Assembly (NCBI RefSeq): GCF_003323715.1
Contig: NZ_QOIN01000030.1
Span: 1 to 57,343 of the forward strand
Length of the DNA: 57,343 nt
Origin: Streptomyces diacarni
GTDB taxonomy: Bacteria > Actinomycetota > Actinomycetes > Streptomycetales > Streptomycetaceae
Reading direction: 5' to 3'
Shown here in pieces: positions 36,261-45,578 of the stretch. Position 1 is the stretch's first letter. The number at the start of each line of letters is the position of its first letter. A program made the translations under genes and the position numbers. The notes beneath the pieces are model-generated. The model did not search any database, had not been told where the DNA came from, and saw only the letters and a program-made list of their open reading frames with translations.

Positions 36261-38105
36261 TCAGGAGTTCTGCGAGCCCGTCTCGTGGCCGGCCGCCGCG
36301 CCCGTCCCGCGTATCGCCTCCGCCCAGGCGTTGAGCGCCTCGGTGCGCCCTGCCGGGAGGGCGGCGGCCAGGTGGCCGTCGGCGCGGACCACGAGCACCG
36401 TGTGCGCGGCCGCGCCGGGGTAGCCCTCGGTGACCAGCAGCGTCGCCCGCAGTGGCAGCTTCTCCACCGCGGCGGCCAGTTCGGGCATCATCCCCGCCGA
36501 CAGCCAGTGGCGGCTGTCCCACACCGCTGTGCCCGGGGCGACCAGCACCACCAGCAGTTCCCCGCCGACGCCGCCCAGCCGGCCGCGCAGGGTTCCCCGG
36601 GAGCCGTCCACGGCGGTGACGGGAACGTCTTCGACCGGTGCGCCCTGTGCCGTGCCGACCGGCACCTGGGGAGTGCTTCCGCGTGGCGGGGCCAGTGGCG
36701 TTCGGCTGTAGGCGGGAGGCGCGCCGAGCAGGCCCTGGCCCAGGTGTCCGTCGGTCAGCAGTGCCAGGTGGGAGCGTGCGCCCCCGCCGGGCAGCAGCGA
36801 CCGCAGTCCGCTGCCGCGCCGTACGACGGACATGGCCTGGTCGACTGCGCGCAGCCGTGCGGTGACGGTGGGGCGTCGCTCCGCCTCGTAGCTGTCCAAC
36901 AGGGCGTCCGCCGTGCGGTCGTGGCCGTGGTGCCAGGCGAGAGACAGCTTCCAGGCGAGGTTGGTGACGTCCCGCAGCCCTTCGTCGACGGACTGCACTC
37001 CCAGTGCGCCCGTCAGATGTGCGGCGTCCCCGGCGAGGAAGGCGCGGTCGACGCGCCAGTGCCGGGCGAGCCGTTGGTGCGCGGTGTGCACTCCCGTGTC
37101 GACCAGTTCGTAGGGGCCGATGCGGGCGGCGGCTTCCTGGCCGGCGCGGCTGCCGGGGAGTGCCGGCTGGCCATCGTGACCGCCATCGCCGACGGCTCGC
37201 CCGGCACCGGCGTTCCTGTCGGCCCCGTACGCACCACCCGCCCGGGCTGTCTCGGCCGCTCCTGGCGCGCTGCTCGTTCTGGCTGTGCTGCCGGTCCTGG
37301 CAGCCTTGCCCGTCTGGTCCGGCCGGACGGGGTGAAGCGCCTCCTCGGACCAGGTCGCGAGTGTGTCGGCGACGCGCTCCAGCATTTCCTGGGGGGTCAC
37401 CAGGTCGCCGCGTGGTGTCAGCAGCCAGTCGAGTCGCCAGAGTCCGTCGGCCAGCGGTCGTGCCGTCACCTCGCCGGGGGTGCCGCCGGGGTCGCGGTGC
37501 AGCAGCGCGCGGCCCGCCTGGCCGGGCTCCCACGTGCCGTCCGGGGCGTAGTGGCCCTCTTCCCAGGGCAGCCGTACGCGCAGCGCCGCGACCGCGTGCC
37601 GTTCGACAGCGGTGCGGCCGGGAAAGCGGACCGAGAGGAGTTTGCGGACCGTCGAGCGTGCGCCGTCGCAGCCGACCGCGTAGCTGCCCCGCCACCAGGT
37701 GCCGGACGGGCCGCGGGTGTGGACCGTGACGCCTCTGGGGTCCTGCTCCAGCAGGTCGACGTGGCTGCCGGTGATCACCCGGGCGAGCTGCTCGTCGGCC
37801 AGGGCGCTGCGCAGCACGCTCTCCAGGGCGTGCTGCGCCAGGTGGAGGGGTGAGCGTTCGGGTGGCAGGTCGGTCTCCGCCACCGGCTGGGCGCGCCGTT
37901 GGGTGCGCCACGAGCGCCAGCGCGCACCGGGCAGCGCGGGCAGTTGTGCCACGGTGTCGGGGCGCAGCACGCAGGTGCGTGCGGCGCGGATCTCCGGTTG
38001 TCCGTCGGTGGCGTCGAGGACCACGGACGGGACCGCGTGGCGGGCGAGAGCGAGGGAGAGAGCGAGTCCGACGGGGCCTGCCCCGACGATGATCACCGGG
38101 TCCAC
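36261..38105 (-). CDS. FAD-dependent monooxygenase (aromatic hydroxylase type)
   Basis: 614 residues from GTG 38105. Group A flavoprotein hydroxylase features: the N-terminal Rossmann fold VIIVGAGPVGLALSLALARH, the DG motif VGCDGARSTVRKLL, and the FAD ribityl-binding GD motif FLAGDAAHLTGALGVQSVDE, with a C-terminal thioredoxin-like domain. These enzymes hydroxylate phenols or polyketides with NAD(P)H and oxygen. An insert of about 85 residues, rich in Gly, Ala and Thr (roughly 255-340), separates the halves of the substrate domain. It is a single gene without biosynthetic neighbours. Placement near an IS remnant suggests transfer, but base composition is ordinary. The substrate is unknown. 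Confidence 0.88.
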   Translation of the reverse strand: MDPVIIVGAGPVGLALSLALARHAVPSVVLDATDGQPEIRAARTCVLRPDTVAQLPALPGARWRSWRTQRRAQPVAETDLPPERSPLHLAQHALESVLRSALADEQLARVITGSHVDLLEQDPRGVTVHTRGPSGTWWRGSYAVGCDGARSTVRKLLSVRFPGRTAVERHAVAALRVRLPWEEGHYAPDGTWEPGQAGRALLHRDPGGTPGEVTARPLADGLWRLDWLLTPRGDLVTPQEMLERVADTLATWSEEALHPVRPDQTGKAARTGSTARTSSAPGAAETARAGGAYGADRNAGAGRAVGDGGHDGQPALPGSRAGQEAAARIGPYELVDTGVHTAHQRLARHWRVDRAFLAGDAAHLTGALGVQSVDEGLRDVTNLAWKLSLAWHHGHDRTADALLDSYEAERRPTVTARLRAVDQAMSVVRRGSGLRSLLPGGGARSHLALLTDGHLGQGLLGAPPAYSRTPLAPPRGSTPQVPVGTAQGAPVEDVPVTAVDGSRGTLRGRLGGVGGELLVVLVAPGTAVWDSRHWLSAGMMPELAAAVEKLPLRATLLVTEGYPGAAAHTVLVVRADGHLAAALPAGRTEALNAWAEAIRGTGAAAGHETGSQNS

Positions 38106-38244
38106 AGCGTGGAGACCTCACACCCCTGGTGGCTGTGGTGGGGCCGGGGTTGCTCTGGCGGTGGGGCCTGGTGCACGATCACGCTGGTATGCAACCCATT
38201 GCCTGAGCGGTCGTCAAGTGACGGCCCCTCGGGGCGAGGCGTGA

Positions 38245-38280
38245 GCCAGGGCGGCGGCTCCGGCGAGCCGCCGCCCTGGC
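38245..38280 (-). terminator. Terminator of the gluABCD operon
   Basis: Perfect 16-bp hairpin, GCCAGGGCGGCGGCTC at 38245-38260 with 38265-38280, CGGC loop, 39 bp beyond the gluD stop on the minus strand. No T-run. Confidence 0.8.
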
Positions 38281-38318
38281 GTCGTTCGCGTGTCCCGGCA
38301 GGGAGCCGGTGTCGGCGG

Positions 38319-39236
38319 CTAGTCCTTGTGGACGTCTCCCGTGCCCTGCCCGGGGGCGGGTGTGGGGTCCGAGCTGCCGGAGGGGGCGACTTCCTGAAGT
38401 TCCTTCGCGCCCGCCGCGGGGGCGATGCCGGCCTTGGACCTGCGGCCGCGGCGCTCGATGAACTTCGCGAGCCACGCCAGCGCGAGGCAGAGGGTGATGT
38501 AGATGGCGCCGAAGACGATGACCGTCTGTACGGTCGGGTAGACACCGCCCACCGGCGTGTTGTTGGCGATCAGGCGGGCCGAGTACAGCAGCTCCGGGTA
38601 GAGGATCATGAAGCCGAGGGAGGTGTCCTTCAGCGTCACGACGAGCTGGCTGATGATCGTCGGCAGCATGGACCGCACGGCCTGCGGGAAGAGGATCGAG
38701 ACGGTTACCTGGGTCTTGCGCAGGCCCAGTGCGTAGGCGGCCTCGGTCTGTCCCTTGGGGACCGCGTTGATGCCGGCGCGCAGCACCTCGGCCTGGACGC
38801 AGCCGTTGTAGATCGTCAGGCCCAGGACGAGCGCCCACATGGACGTCATGTCACCGAGGATGCCGACCCACAGGGCGAAGATCGTGATGAGCAGCGGGAT
38901 CGACCGGAAGAGGTCGATGAAGACCAGTGCCACCCAGCGGACCGGTTTGTGGTCCGAGAGCCGCGCGACGCACAGGACGACGGCGAAGACCAGCGAGAGG
39001 ACGCCCGCCAGTGCGAACACCTTCAAGGTGGACAGCAGAGCGTCCAGGATGTTCTGCCGGATACCCGCGTAGTTGAAGATGTCCCACAGCTCGCCCGCGA
39101 ACTGGCCGCGGTTGTAGAGCCGGTAGACGGCCCAGCCGAGCAGTCCCAGCAGCGCGAGGCTGCCGATGACGGAGTAGACGCGGTTGCGGGCCCGGGCCTT
39201 GGGGCCGGGTGCGTCGAACAGGACGCTCGCGCTCAT
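38319..39236 (-). CDS. gluD: Glutamate ABC transporter permease GluD
   Basis: 305 residues. HisM-type amino-acid ABC permease with several membrane helices (VIGSLALLGLLGWAVYRLY, ALLSTLKVFALAGVLSLVFA) and the EAA loop that contacts the ATPase (KGQTEAAYALGLRKTQVTVS, then ILFPQAVRSMLP). The C-terminal 45 residues are a cytoplasmic, Ala/Pro-rich tail. Start ATG 39236 overlaps the gluC stop by 4 nt (ATGA). Last gene of the operon gluA-gluB-gluC-gluD. Confidence 0.93.
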   Translation of the reverse strand: MSASVLFDAPGPKARARNRVYSVIGSLALLGLLGWAVYRLYNRGQFAGELWDIFNYAGIRQNILDALLSTLKVFALAGVLSLVFAVVLCVARLSDHKPVRWVALVFIDLFRSIPLLITIFALWVGILGDMTSMWALVLGLTIYNGCVQAEVLRAGINAVPKGQTEAAYALGLRKTQVTVSILFPQAVRSMLPTIISQLVVTLKDTSLGFMILYPELLYSARLIANNTPVGGVYPTVQTVIVFGAIYITLCLALAWLAKFIERRGRRSKAGIAPAAGAKELQEVAPSGSSDPTPAPGQGTGDVHKD

Positions 39237-39880
39237 CGGGCGACCTCCAGACGGTTCTCCAGCAGCCGGAAGAGGCCGTTGATGGCGTACGTGATGATCA
39301 GGTAGCCGATGGTGATCCAGATGAAGATGACGGCGATGTCGTAGCCGTCGTTGCTGAGCGTCTTCTGGATGTTGAACAGGTCCACGTTGTCGAAGGCGCC
39401 GGCGATCGCGGTGTTCTTGGTGAGTGCGATGAATATGCTGCTCAGCGGCGGCACGACGGTGCGTGTCGCCTGGGGGAGCACCACGATGCGCATGGTCTGG
39501 GTGAAGGTCATCCCGATGGCGCGGGCGGCCTCGGCCTGGCCCATCGGCACGGTGTTGATGCCGGAGCGGACGGCCTCCGCGACGAAGGCCGAGGTGTAGA
39601 AGCCGCAGGCGCACACGGCCAGCACGAAGGAGTTGATGCCCGGGAAGAGAACCTTGGGCACCACGAAGAAGGCGACCAGGAACAGCAGCGTCAGCGGGGT
39701 GTTCCGCAGCACCGTCACCCACAGCGTGCCGAAGATGCGCAGTGGTGGCACGGGCGAGACCCGGAAGCCCGCGATCACGAGACCGAGCACCACGGCGAAC
39801 ACGGCGCTGACGGCAGTGAGCGACAAGGTGCCGAGGAATCCCTCGCGGAACAGCGCCAGGTTGTCGAGCAGTACGTTCAT
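39233..39880 (-). CDS. gluC: Glutamate ABC transporter permease GluC
   Basis: 215 residues from ATG 39880 with GGAGAA 4-5 nt upstream. Polar amino-acid ABC permease: FREGFLGTLSLTAVSAVFAV, RNTPLTLLFLVAFFVVP, and the EAA loop (MGQAEAARAIGMTFTQTMR, then VLPQATRTVVPPL). It pairs with GluD to form the membrane channel. It is separated from gluB by 226 nt, the only large gap in the operon. Confidence 0.93.
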   Translation of the reverse strand: MNVLLDNLALFREGFLGTLSLTAVSAVFAVVLGLVIAGFRVSPVPPLRIFGTLWVTVLRNTPLTLLFLVAFFVVPKVLFPGINSFVLAVCACGFYTSAFVAEAVRSGINTVPMGQAEAARAIGMTFTQTMRIVVLPQATRTVVPPLSSIFIALTKNTAIAGAFDNVDLFNIQKTLSNDGYDIAVIFIWITIGYLIITYAINGLFRLLENRLEVAR

Positions 39881-40007
39881 GAGTTCTCCGCGAGGAGTCG
39901 CGTAGCTTGCGGCGGCAGGAAGAGGAAAAGCAGAAAGAGCAGAAAGAGCGAGTGGAAGGGGGACGCGGGAGGGCGACGGTGGTGGCCCGGGAGGCGACCC
40001 GTACGCG

Positions 40008-40061
40008 CGCGGTCACAGCAGGGTGTGCGGTCACAGCGGCGCGCGCGGTCACACGGACGCG
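40008..40061. repeat. Three 18-bp direct repeats in the gluB-gluC gap
   Basis: Units starting at 40008, 40026 and 40044 share the core CGGTCACA and are otherwise close in sequence. A second short repeat, GCAGAAAGA twice, lies nearer gluC at about 39930. The 226-bp gap holds no gene. Confidence 0.75.
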
Positions 40062-40106
40062 CCCCGCCCCTCGCGGCGCTGGTGCCGGGGAGCGAGGCGC
40101 GGCACG

Positions 40107-41018
40107 TCACTTCTCGGTGATCTCGGGCGGCGTCTTGAACTTGGAGCCGGACTTGCCGAGGGTGGCCTCGTACGCCTTCTTGTAGTCGCCGTTGTCCTGG
40201 TGGGCCTTGATCGCGTCGGCGACGGCCTTCTGCAGGGCGTCGTCACCCTGCTTCATGCCGACGCCGTAGGGCTCGTCGGAGAAGGGCTTGCCGACGACCT
40301 TGAGCTTGCCGGGGTTCTGCGCGGCGTAGCCCATCAGGATCGCGTCGTCCGTGGTGACGGCGTCGACCTGGCCGTCGATGACCTGCGAGACGCACTCGGA
40401 GTACTTGCTCAGCTCGGTGACCTTGGCGCCGTACTTCGGCTGCTTGATGACCTGGAGAGGCGTCGAACCGACGATGGAGCAGACCTTCTTGCCCTTGACG
40501 GTCTCCGGCCCGGTGACCTCCTTCTCGTCCTTGCGGACGAGCAGCGAGGCGCCCGCGTGGAAGTACGGGCCGGCGAAGGCGACCTGCTTCTTGCGCTCGT
40601 CGTTGATCGTGTAGGTGCCGATCATCAGGTCGACGTCGCCCTTGGAGATGGTCGTCTCGCGTGCGCCGGAGTCGACGGTCTTCCACTCGATCTGCTTCGG
40701 CGAGAAGCCCAGGTCGGCGGCGATCATCTTGGCGATCTCGATGTCGAACCCGGAGTACTTCTTGGTCGACTGGTCCTGGAAGCCGAGGTAGGGCTGGTCG
40801 GCCTTGGCACCGATGATGATCTTGCCGCGCTTCTGGGCCTTCTTCAGGACGGGGGAGTCGACCTTGGCGTCCTTGGCGACCTCGTACTTCGGCAGCGCCT
40901 TCTCGTTCGTCTGGTCCTTGGGCTTGTCGCCCGCGGAGCCCTCCTTGCCGCCGCACGCGGCGGTGGCGGCGAGCGCCAGAACAGCGGCTGCCGCCGCGGC
41001 GGTCTTGTGCAACCTCAT
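40107..41018 (-). CDS. gluB: Glutamate-binding lipoprotein GluB
   Basis: 303 residues from ATG 41018 (AAGGGA about 8 nt upstream; ATG 41027 is in frame but too close to it). A lipoprotein signal peptide, MRLHKTAAAAAAVLALAATA, ends at an acylated Cys followed by GGKEG. The mature part is a type II periplasmic binding protein (GKIIIGAKADQPYLGFQDQS, SGFDIEIAKMIAADLGF, GDVDLMIGTYTINDERKKQV, GKKVCSIVGSTPLQVI). It captures glutamate (or a related acidic amino acid) outside the membrane and delivers it to GluC/GluD. Confidence 0.94.
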   Translation of the reverse strand: MRLHKTAAAAAAVLALAATAACGGKEGSAGDKPKDQTNEKALPKYEVAKDAKVDSPVLKKAQKRGKIIIGAKADQPYLGFQDQSTKKYSGFDIEIAKMIAADLGFSPKQIEWKTVDSGARETTISKGDVDLMIGTYTINDERKKQVAFAGPYFHAGASLLVRKDEKEVTGPETVKGKKVCSIVGSTPLQVIKQPKYGAKVTELSKYSECVSQVIDGQVDAVTTDDAILMGYAAQNPGKLKVVGKPFSDEPYGVGMKQGDDALQKAVADAIKAHQDNGDYKKAYEATLGKSGSKFKTPPEITEK

Positions 41019-41110
41019 AGTGAACATCCCTTGCTTGAACAGTCGATGGCCCGGTGCGCTGCTGCGCTGCTCCATGGCCCTGTGGCCGTCCGGCCCCGCG
41101 GTCCTGCGGC

Positions 41111-41896
41111 TCAGTGGTGCAGGATCTTCGAGAGGAAGTCCTTGGCACGGTCGCTGCGCGGGTTGCTGAAGAACTGGTCCGGGGTGGCCTCTTCCACGAT
41201 CCGGCCGTCCGCCATGAAGACGACGCGGTTCGCGGCCGAGCGCGCGAAGCCCATCTCGTGGGTGACGACGACCATCGTCATGCCCTCCTGGGCCAGCTGC
41301 TGCATGACCTCCAGGACCTCGTTGATCATCTCGGGGTCGAGGGCCGAGGTCGGCTCGTCGAAGAGCATGACCTTCGGGTCCATCGCCAGAGCCCGGGCGA
41401 TCGCGACGCGCTGCTGCTGTCCGCCGGAGAGCTGCGCGGGGTACTTGTCGGCCTGGTTGCCGACGCCGACCCGGTCGAGCAGCGCACGGGCCTTCTGCTC
41501 GGCCGCCTGCTTGTCCGTCTTGCGGACCTTGGTCTGGCCGAGGGTGACGTTCTCCAGCACCGTCTTGTGCGCGAAGAGGTTGAAGGACTGGAAGACCATG
41601 CCCACGTCGGCACGGAGCCTGGCCAGTTCCTTCCCCTCCTGCGGCAGCGGCTTGCCGTCGATCGTGATGCCGCCGGAGTCGACGGTCTCCAGGCGGTTGA
41701 TGGTGCGGCACAAGGTCGACTTGCCGGAACCCGAGGGGCCGATGACGACGACGACCTCGCCGCGGGCGATGGTCAGGTCAATGTCCTGGAGGACGTGCAG
41801 CGCACCGAAGTGCTTGTTGACGTTGTCCAGTACGACCAGCTTGTCGGTCGCGGGCTCGGGACCGCGTGCGTCCTTGGTCACCGATACTTCGCTCAT
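41111..41896 (-). CDS. gluA: Glutamate ABC transporter ATPase GluA
   Basis: 261 residues. All ABC motifs are present: Walker [11 protein letters not shown]-loop [18 protein letters not shown], signature [16 protein letters not shown], Walker [15 protein letters not shown], and H-loop [10 protein letters not shown]. It powers uptake through GluC/GluD. First gene of the operon; a promoter is seen just upstream. gluR is divergent, 252 bp away, and GluR is known in S. coelicolor to activate this operon when glutamate is sensed. Confidence 0.95.
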   Translation of the reverse strand: MSEVSVTKDARGPEPATDKLVVLDNVNKHFGALHVLQDIDLTIARGEVVVVIGPSGSGKSTLCRTINRLETVDSGGITIDGKPLPQEGKELARLRADVGMVFQSFNLFAHKTVLENVTLGQTKVRKTDKQAAEQKARALLDRVGVGNQADKYPAQLSGGQQQRVAIARALAMDPKVMLFDEPTSALDPEMINEVLEVMQQLAQEGMTMVVVTHEMGFARSAANRVVFMADGRIVEEATPDQFFSNPRSDRAKDFLSKILHH

Positions 41897-41929
41897 CGGC
41901 GTGTAGCTCCGTCCTCGTCGGTTGCGAGG

Positions 41930-41959
41930 ACCCTAGTGAGCCGCCTGCGTGACCGTCAT
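41930..41959 (-). promoter_or_regulatory. Promoter of gluABCD
   Basis: On the minus strand: ATGACG (41959-41954), 18-nt spacer, TAGGGT (41935-41930). Transcription would start about 25-28 nt before the gluA ATG, leaving room for the GGACGGAGC ribosome binding region. The imperfect -35 fits an activated promoter. Confidence 0.55.
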
Positions 41960-42148
41960 TACATCTGAGCTGAAATTGAGCATAACGATCCGGCTGCGAC
42001 CGGGCGCACTGGGTAAAGGGGACGGTACCGGCTGCGTAACGGATGCACTGGCGGGCCGGGGAGCCCCTTGACTCACCTGCGCCGATGGGAATGGATGCTC
42101 TGTCGGAGCAATCGGCACGGACAGGACCGCGGGGAAGGAGGGCGCCGG

Positions 42149-42889
42149 GTGAGACTGCTGCTCGTCGAGGACGACGACCGTGTGGCTGCCGCGCTCTCCG
42201 CCGTGCTGGCGCGGCACGGCTTCGAGGTGACCCACGTGCGCAGCGGCGCGGAGGCGCTTCAGCAACTGCTGGTGGGCGACCGGCCGGGTCCGGGTTTCGC
42301 CGTCGTCCTGTTGGATCTGGGCCTGCCCGACCAGGACGGGTTCGAGGTGTGCGGGCGCATCCGCCGCGGCAGCACCACCCCGGTGATCATGGTGACCGCG
42401 CGCGCCGACGTACGGTCGCGCATCCACGGCCTCAACCTCGGCGCCGACGACTACGTCGTCAAGCCGTACGACATGGGGGAGTTGCTCGCTCGCATCCACG
42501 CCGTCAGCCGCCGCGGCTCCGTCGCGGAGGGCGGAGCGCCGTCGGGAAACGGCACGGTGCCGGAGGCGGGATCGGACAGTACGGGCGCGCCCGGCACGAT
42601 CCGGCTCGGAGCCGTCACCATCGAGCTGCCCACCCGGCAGGTCAGTGTCGACGGCGCGACGGTGCCGCTCACCCGAAAGGAGTTCGACCTGCTCGCGCTG
42701 CTCGCCCAGCGGCCCGGCGTGGTCTTCCGCAGGGAACAGATCATCAGTGAGGTCTGGCGTACCAGCTGGGAGGGGACGGGACGCACCCTGGAGGTGCACG
42801 TCGCCTCGCTGCGTGCCAAGCTGCAGCGGCCCGCGCTCATAGAGACGGTGCGCGGCGTCGGCTACCGCATGGCAGCGCAGGGCGTCTGA
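42149..42889 (+). CDS. gluR: Response regulator GluR (OmpR/PhoB type)
   Basis: 246 residues from GTG 42149 with AAGGAGG about 7 nt upstream. The receiver domain has the acidic cluster VEDDDRV, phospho-acceptor Asp 56 (VVLLDLGLPDQDGFEV), and the switch Thr and Lys (VMVTARADV, YVVKPYDMGELLAR). After a Gly/Ser linker a winged-helix OmpR domain follows (LTRKEFDLLALLAQRPGVVF, then RTLEVHVASLRAKLQRPA, RGVGYRM). It is the partner of the kinase 26 nt downstream. In S. coelicolor GluR-GluK senses glutamate and controls gluABCD, and the divergent layout is the same here. Confidence 0.92.
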   Translation: MRLLLVEDDDRVAAALSAVLARHGFEVTHVRSGAEALQQLLVGDRPGPGFAVVLLDLGLPDQDGFEVCGRIRRGSTTPVIMVTARADVRSRIHGLNLGADDYVVKPYDMGELLARIHAVSRRGSVAEGGAPSGNGTVPEAGSDSTGAPGTIRLGAVTIELPTRQVSVDGATVPLTRKEFDLLALLAQRPGVVFRREQIISEVWRTSWEGTGRTLEVHVASLRAKLQRPALIETVRGVGYRMAAQGV

Positions 42890-42915
42890 GTCGGCCGGGT
42901 CCGGAGACATCCACA

Positions 42916-44364
42916 GTGCGCAGCCGCCTCCTCCCTCTACTACTCATCCTGCTGGCCGGGGTTCTTCTCGCGCTCGGCTTCCCGCTGGCCGCCAGCCAGG
43001 CACAGGCCGAGCAGCAGCGCGTGGTGGTCGACCGGATCGACGACACGGCGCGGTTCGCCTCCCTCGCCCAGTTCGTCACCTCCACCACCCTGCCCGACGA
43101 GCGCCGGGCCACCCTCCAACACGAGTTGGACCGCTACCGGGACCTCTACGGCATCCGTGCCGGTGTCTTCTACCGGGACGGCCGCACCATGGCCGCCTCC
43201 CCCCGCGACTGGCGGGTGCCTCCTGAGAGCGAGACCGCCGGAGAGGGTGGCAGGCCCGACGGGGCGCGCGCGTACGCCGAGGCGCTGGCCGGGCGCCGCA
43301 GCCACGATCCGCCCCAGGTGTGGCCCTGGCAGCGGGAGGGGCGGATCGCGGTGGCCTCTCCGGTCATCAGGGACGGCGACGTGGCAGCCGTGGTGCTCAC
43401 CGACTCGCCCACGGGGCCGATGCGCTCGCGCATACTCCGCGGCTGGCTGGCCATCGCCGTCGGTGAGGCCGCCGCCATGCTGCTGGCGGTCGGCGCCGCG
43501 CTGCGGCTCACCGGCTGGGTCCTCAAGCCGGTACGCACCCTGGACCGGGCCACGCACGAGATCGCCACGGGCAAGTTCACCTCGCGCGTCGTCGCCTCGG
43601 TCGGCCCGCCGGAGCTGCGCAGACTCGCGCACTCCTTCAATGAGATGGCGGGCAACGTGGAGGGAGCGCTGGAACAGCAGCGTGCCTTCGTCGCCGACGC
43701 ATCCCACCAGTTGCGCAACCCGCTCTCCGCGCTCCTGTTGCGCATGGAACTGCTCGCCTTGGAGCTGCCGGAGGGCAACGAGGAAATGGCCTCCGTGCGG
43801 GCGGAGGGGAAGCGGCTGGCCCGTGTGCTCGACGACCTGCTGGACCTGGCCTCCGCGGAACACAGCGACGCGTCGCACGTCGTGCTGACCGACGTCGCCG
43901 AGATCGCCGCGGAGCGGGTCGCCTCCTGGCGGGCCAGCGCCGAACGCAGGGGTGTGACGCTCACCTCGGCCGGGCAGGCGGCAGCCACCGGGTGGGCGGA
44001 TCCGGTGGCGCTGTCCAGCGCACTGGACGCGGTCGTCGACAACGCCGTCAAGTTCTCCCCCGACGGCGGCACGGTCACCGTCACCGTCCGCGCGGAGGGC
44101 GACCATGTGACCGTCGAGACGCGGGACAGCGGCCCCGGGCTGACCGACGAGGAACTGGAGCGGGTGGGCGACCGGTTCTGGCGCAGCGGGCGCCACCAGA
44201 ACGTCTCAGGCTCCGGCCTGGGCCTGTCCATCACCCGTGCCCTGCTCGCCGGCAGCGGCGCGGGGCTCTCCTTCGCGCACAACTCCCCCGCAGGGCTGCG
44301 CGTGCTGATCACCGTCCCGCGGGAGGCACCGGAGGCGACGGGTCAGGGTTTGGCCGAACGGTAG
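42916..44364 (+). CDS. gluK: Sensor histidine kinase GluK
   Basis: 482 residues from GTG 42916. The first helix (LLPLLLILLAGVLLALGFPL) and a second (WLAIAVGEAAAMLLAVGAAL, about 175-195) bracket an extracellular sensing domain of about 140 residues. Then HAMP (LKPVRTLDRATHEIATGKFT), HisKA with H-box FVADASHQLRNPLSALLLRM, and HATPase motifs (ALDAVVDNAVKFSPDGG, VETRDSGPGLTDEEL, GSGLGLSITRALL). The sensing domain is the probable glutamate detector. The final 22 bp overlap tail-to-tail with the TAXI gene on the other strand. Confidence 0.92.
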   Translation: MRSRLLPLLLILLAGVLLALGFPLAASQAQAEQQRVVVDRIDDTARFASLAQFVTSTTLPDERRATLQHELDRYRDLYGIRAGVFYRDGRTMAASPRDWRVPPESETAGEGGRPDGARAYAEALAGRRSHDPPQVWPWQREGRIAVASPVIRDGDVAAVVLTDSPTGPMRSRILRGWLAIAVGEAAAMLLAVGAALRLTGWVLKPVRTLDRATHEIATGKFTSRVVASVGPPELRRLAHSFNEMAGNVEGALEQQRAFVADASHQLRNPLSALLLRMELLALELPEGNEEMASVRAEGKRLARVLDDLLDLASAEHSDASHVVLTDVAEIAAERVASWRASAERRGVTLTSAGQAAATGWADPVALSSALDAVVDNAVKFSPDGGTVTVTVRAEGDHVTVETRDSGPGLTDEELERVGDRFWRSGRHQNVSGSGLGLSITRALLAGSGAGLSFAHNSPAGLRVLITVPREAPEATGQGLAER

Positions 44365-45377
44365 TAGCGCCGTGCCCCTTCGTGCAGGGGAACGGGGTCG
44401 GTGTAGATGGCGGTGCGCAGGTCGACCTTCTGGGCCGCGTGCACCTCGCGCCCTATCTGGTCCCTGCTCTTGATGACCGAGCGGGTGATGCCCTCCGTCA
44501 GCGCGGGGTCGGTGCGGTCCGTGGTCACCAGGAGGTTGGCGATCGCCACTGTCTTGACGGACCGGCCGCGCTGCACTGTCGGGTACGCGTCCGGCGCCAT
44601 GACGGCGGCGCGGTAGTAGCCCGTTCTGCGTCCCTGTTCGTGCAGCCGGGGCAGCAGGTCGCCGAGCTGCACCAGCCGGATGTCCGTCCGCTCCGCCAAG
44701 CGCTCGATGGCACCCGTCGGCAGCCCGCCCGACCAGAAGAACGCATCGAGCTTCCCTTCGGACAGCAGGGCGGGCATCCGGTCGATGCCCTCTCGCACCG
44801 GATGGACGTCGTCCTCCATGTCCAGGCCCGCGGCCTGGAGCAGCCGGCTGGTCACCAGGGACACCCCGGAGCGCTTCTCGCCGACGCCGACACGCATGCC
44901 CTTGAGATCCTTCGCGCTGCTCACAGGGGAGTCCCTGGGCACGACCAGGTGCATGTAGTCGTCGTAGAGCCGGGCGCAGGCCCGGATGCGTGAGGCGTCC
45001 TTGCCGCCCTCCTGCTGGTAGGTGGCCAGAGCGTCGGAGGCGGTGATGGTGAAGTCCGCCGTGCCGGAGGCGACCCGGGCCACGTTCTGCACCGAGCCCT
45101 CGCTGTGCTGCAGTGTCAGCTCCACCCGGGGCAGGTCGCGGGCGAGCCGCTGTTTGAAGAGCGTCCCGTAGCGCTCGTACACGCCCGTCCGCACCCCCGT
45201 GGCGAAGGTGATCTGGCCACTGGGAGCAGGCGCACGGGAGGGCACCAGCCACCATGCCAGCAGCCCGCACACCACCAGGACGGCGGCCGAGCCCCACAGG
45301 AGGCGGGGGTGGCCGGCGGCGAACCCGTCCGGGCCGAACACCGGGCGGGAGGCGGTTCGCGGACGGAGGCTGGGCAT
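44343..45377 (-). CDS. TAXI-family TRAP transporter solute-binding protein, orphan
   Basis: 344 residues from ATG 45377. An N-terminal membrane anchor (LLWGSAAVLVVCGLLAWWLV) is followed by a TAXI-type binding domain: ITFATGVRTGVYERYGTLF, VQNVARVASGTADFTITASD, MHLVVPRDSPVSSAKDLKGM, KLDAFFWSGGLPTGAIERLA and a C-terminal YTDPVPLHEGARRYYR. TAXI proteins bind glutamate, glutamine or organic acids for DctM/DctQ-type permeases, but no TRAP permease gene is present in the window. Given its place beside gluRK it may present a ligand to a sensor or a distant permease; that is inference. GTG 45440 is an alternative start. Confidence 0.85.
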   Translation of the reverse strand: MPSLRPRTASRPVFGPDGFAAGHPRLLWGSAAVLVVCGLLAWWLVPSRAPAPSGQITFATGVRTGVYERYGTLFKQRLARDLPRVELTLQHSEGSVQNVARVASGTADFTITASDALATYQQEGGKDASRIRACARLYDDYMHLVVPRDSPVSSAKDLKGMRVGVGEKRSGVSLVTSRLLQAAGLDMEDDVHPVREGIDRMPALLSEGKLDAFFWSGGLPTGAIERLAERTDIRLVQLGDLLPRLHEQGRRTGYYRAAVMAPDAYPTVQRGRSVKTVAIANLLVTTDRTDPALTEGITRSVIKSRDQIGREVHAAQKVDLRTAIYTDPVPLHEGARRYYRSAKP

Positions 45378-45578
45378 GGAAGGGGATACTGCCAGCAAGT
45401 CGGGGGTGAGGGGAGTGGCCCAGCTCACGTGCGCCCGCACACGGACGGTCGCCTGTCACGAAGTGCAATTTTCACACTGTCGCTTGCTGAGTGGAACGGT
45501 AGGGGCCATAGTGACGGGCAGACGACGTGTCACGGTCCCACCGCGGGCCGGGACCAGCCCGACGGAAGGCGCCCCCAG

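Noticed and set aside
36261..38105. Monooxygenase as part of a biosynthetic gene cluster
   Set aside because: No synthase, tailoring, regulator or resistance genes flank it; neighbours are recX, glu genes and IS debris.
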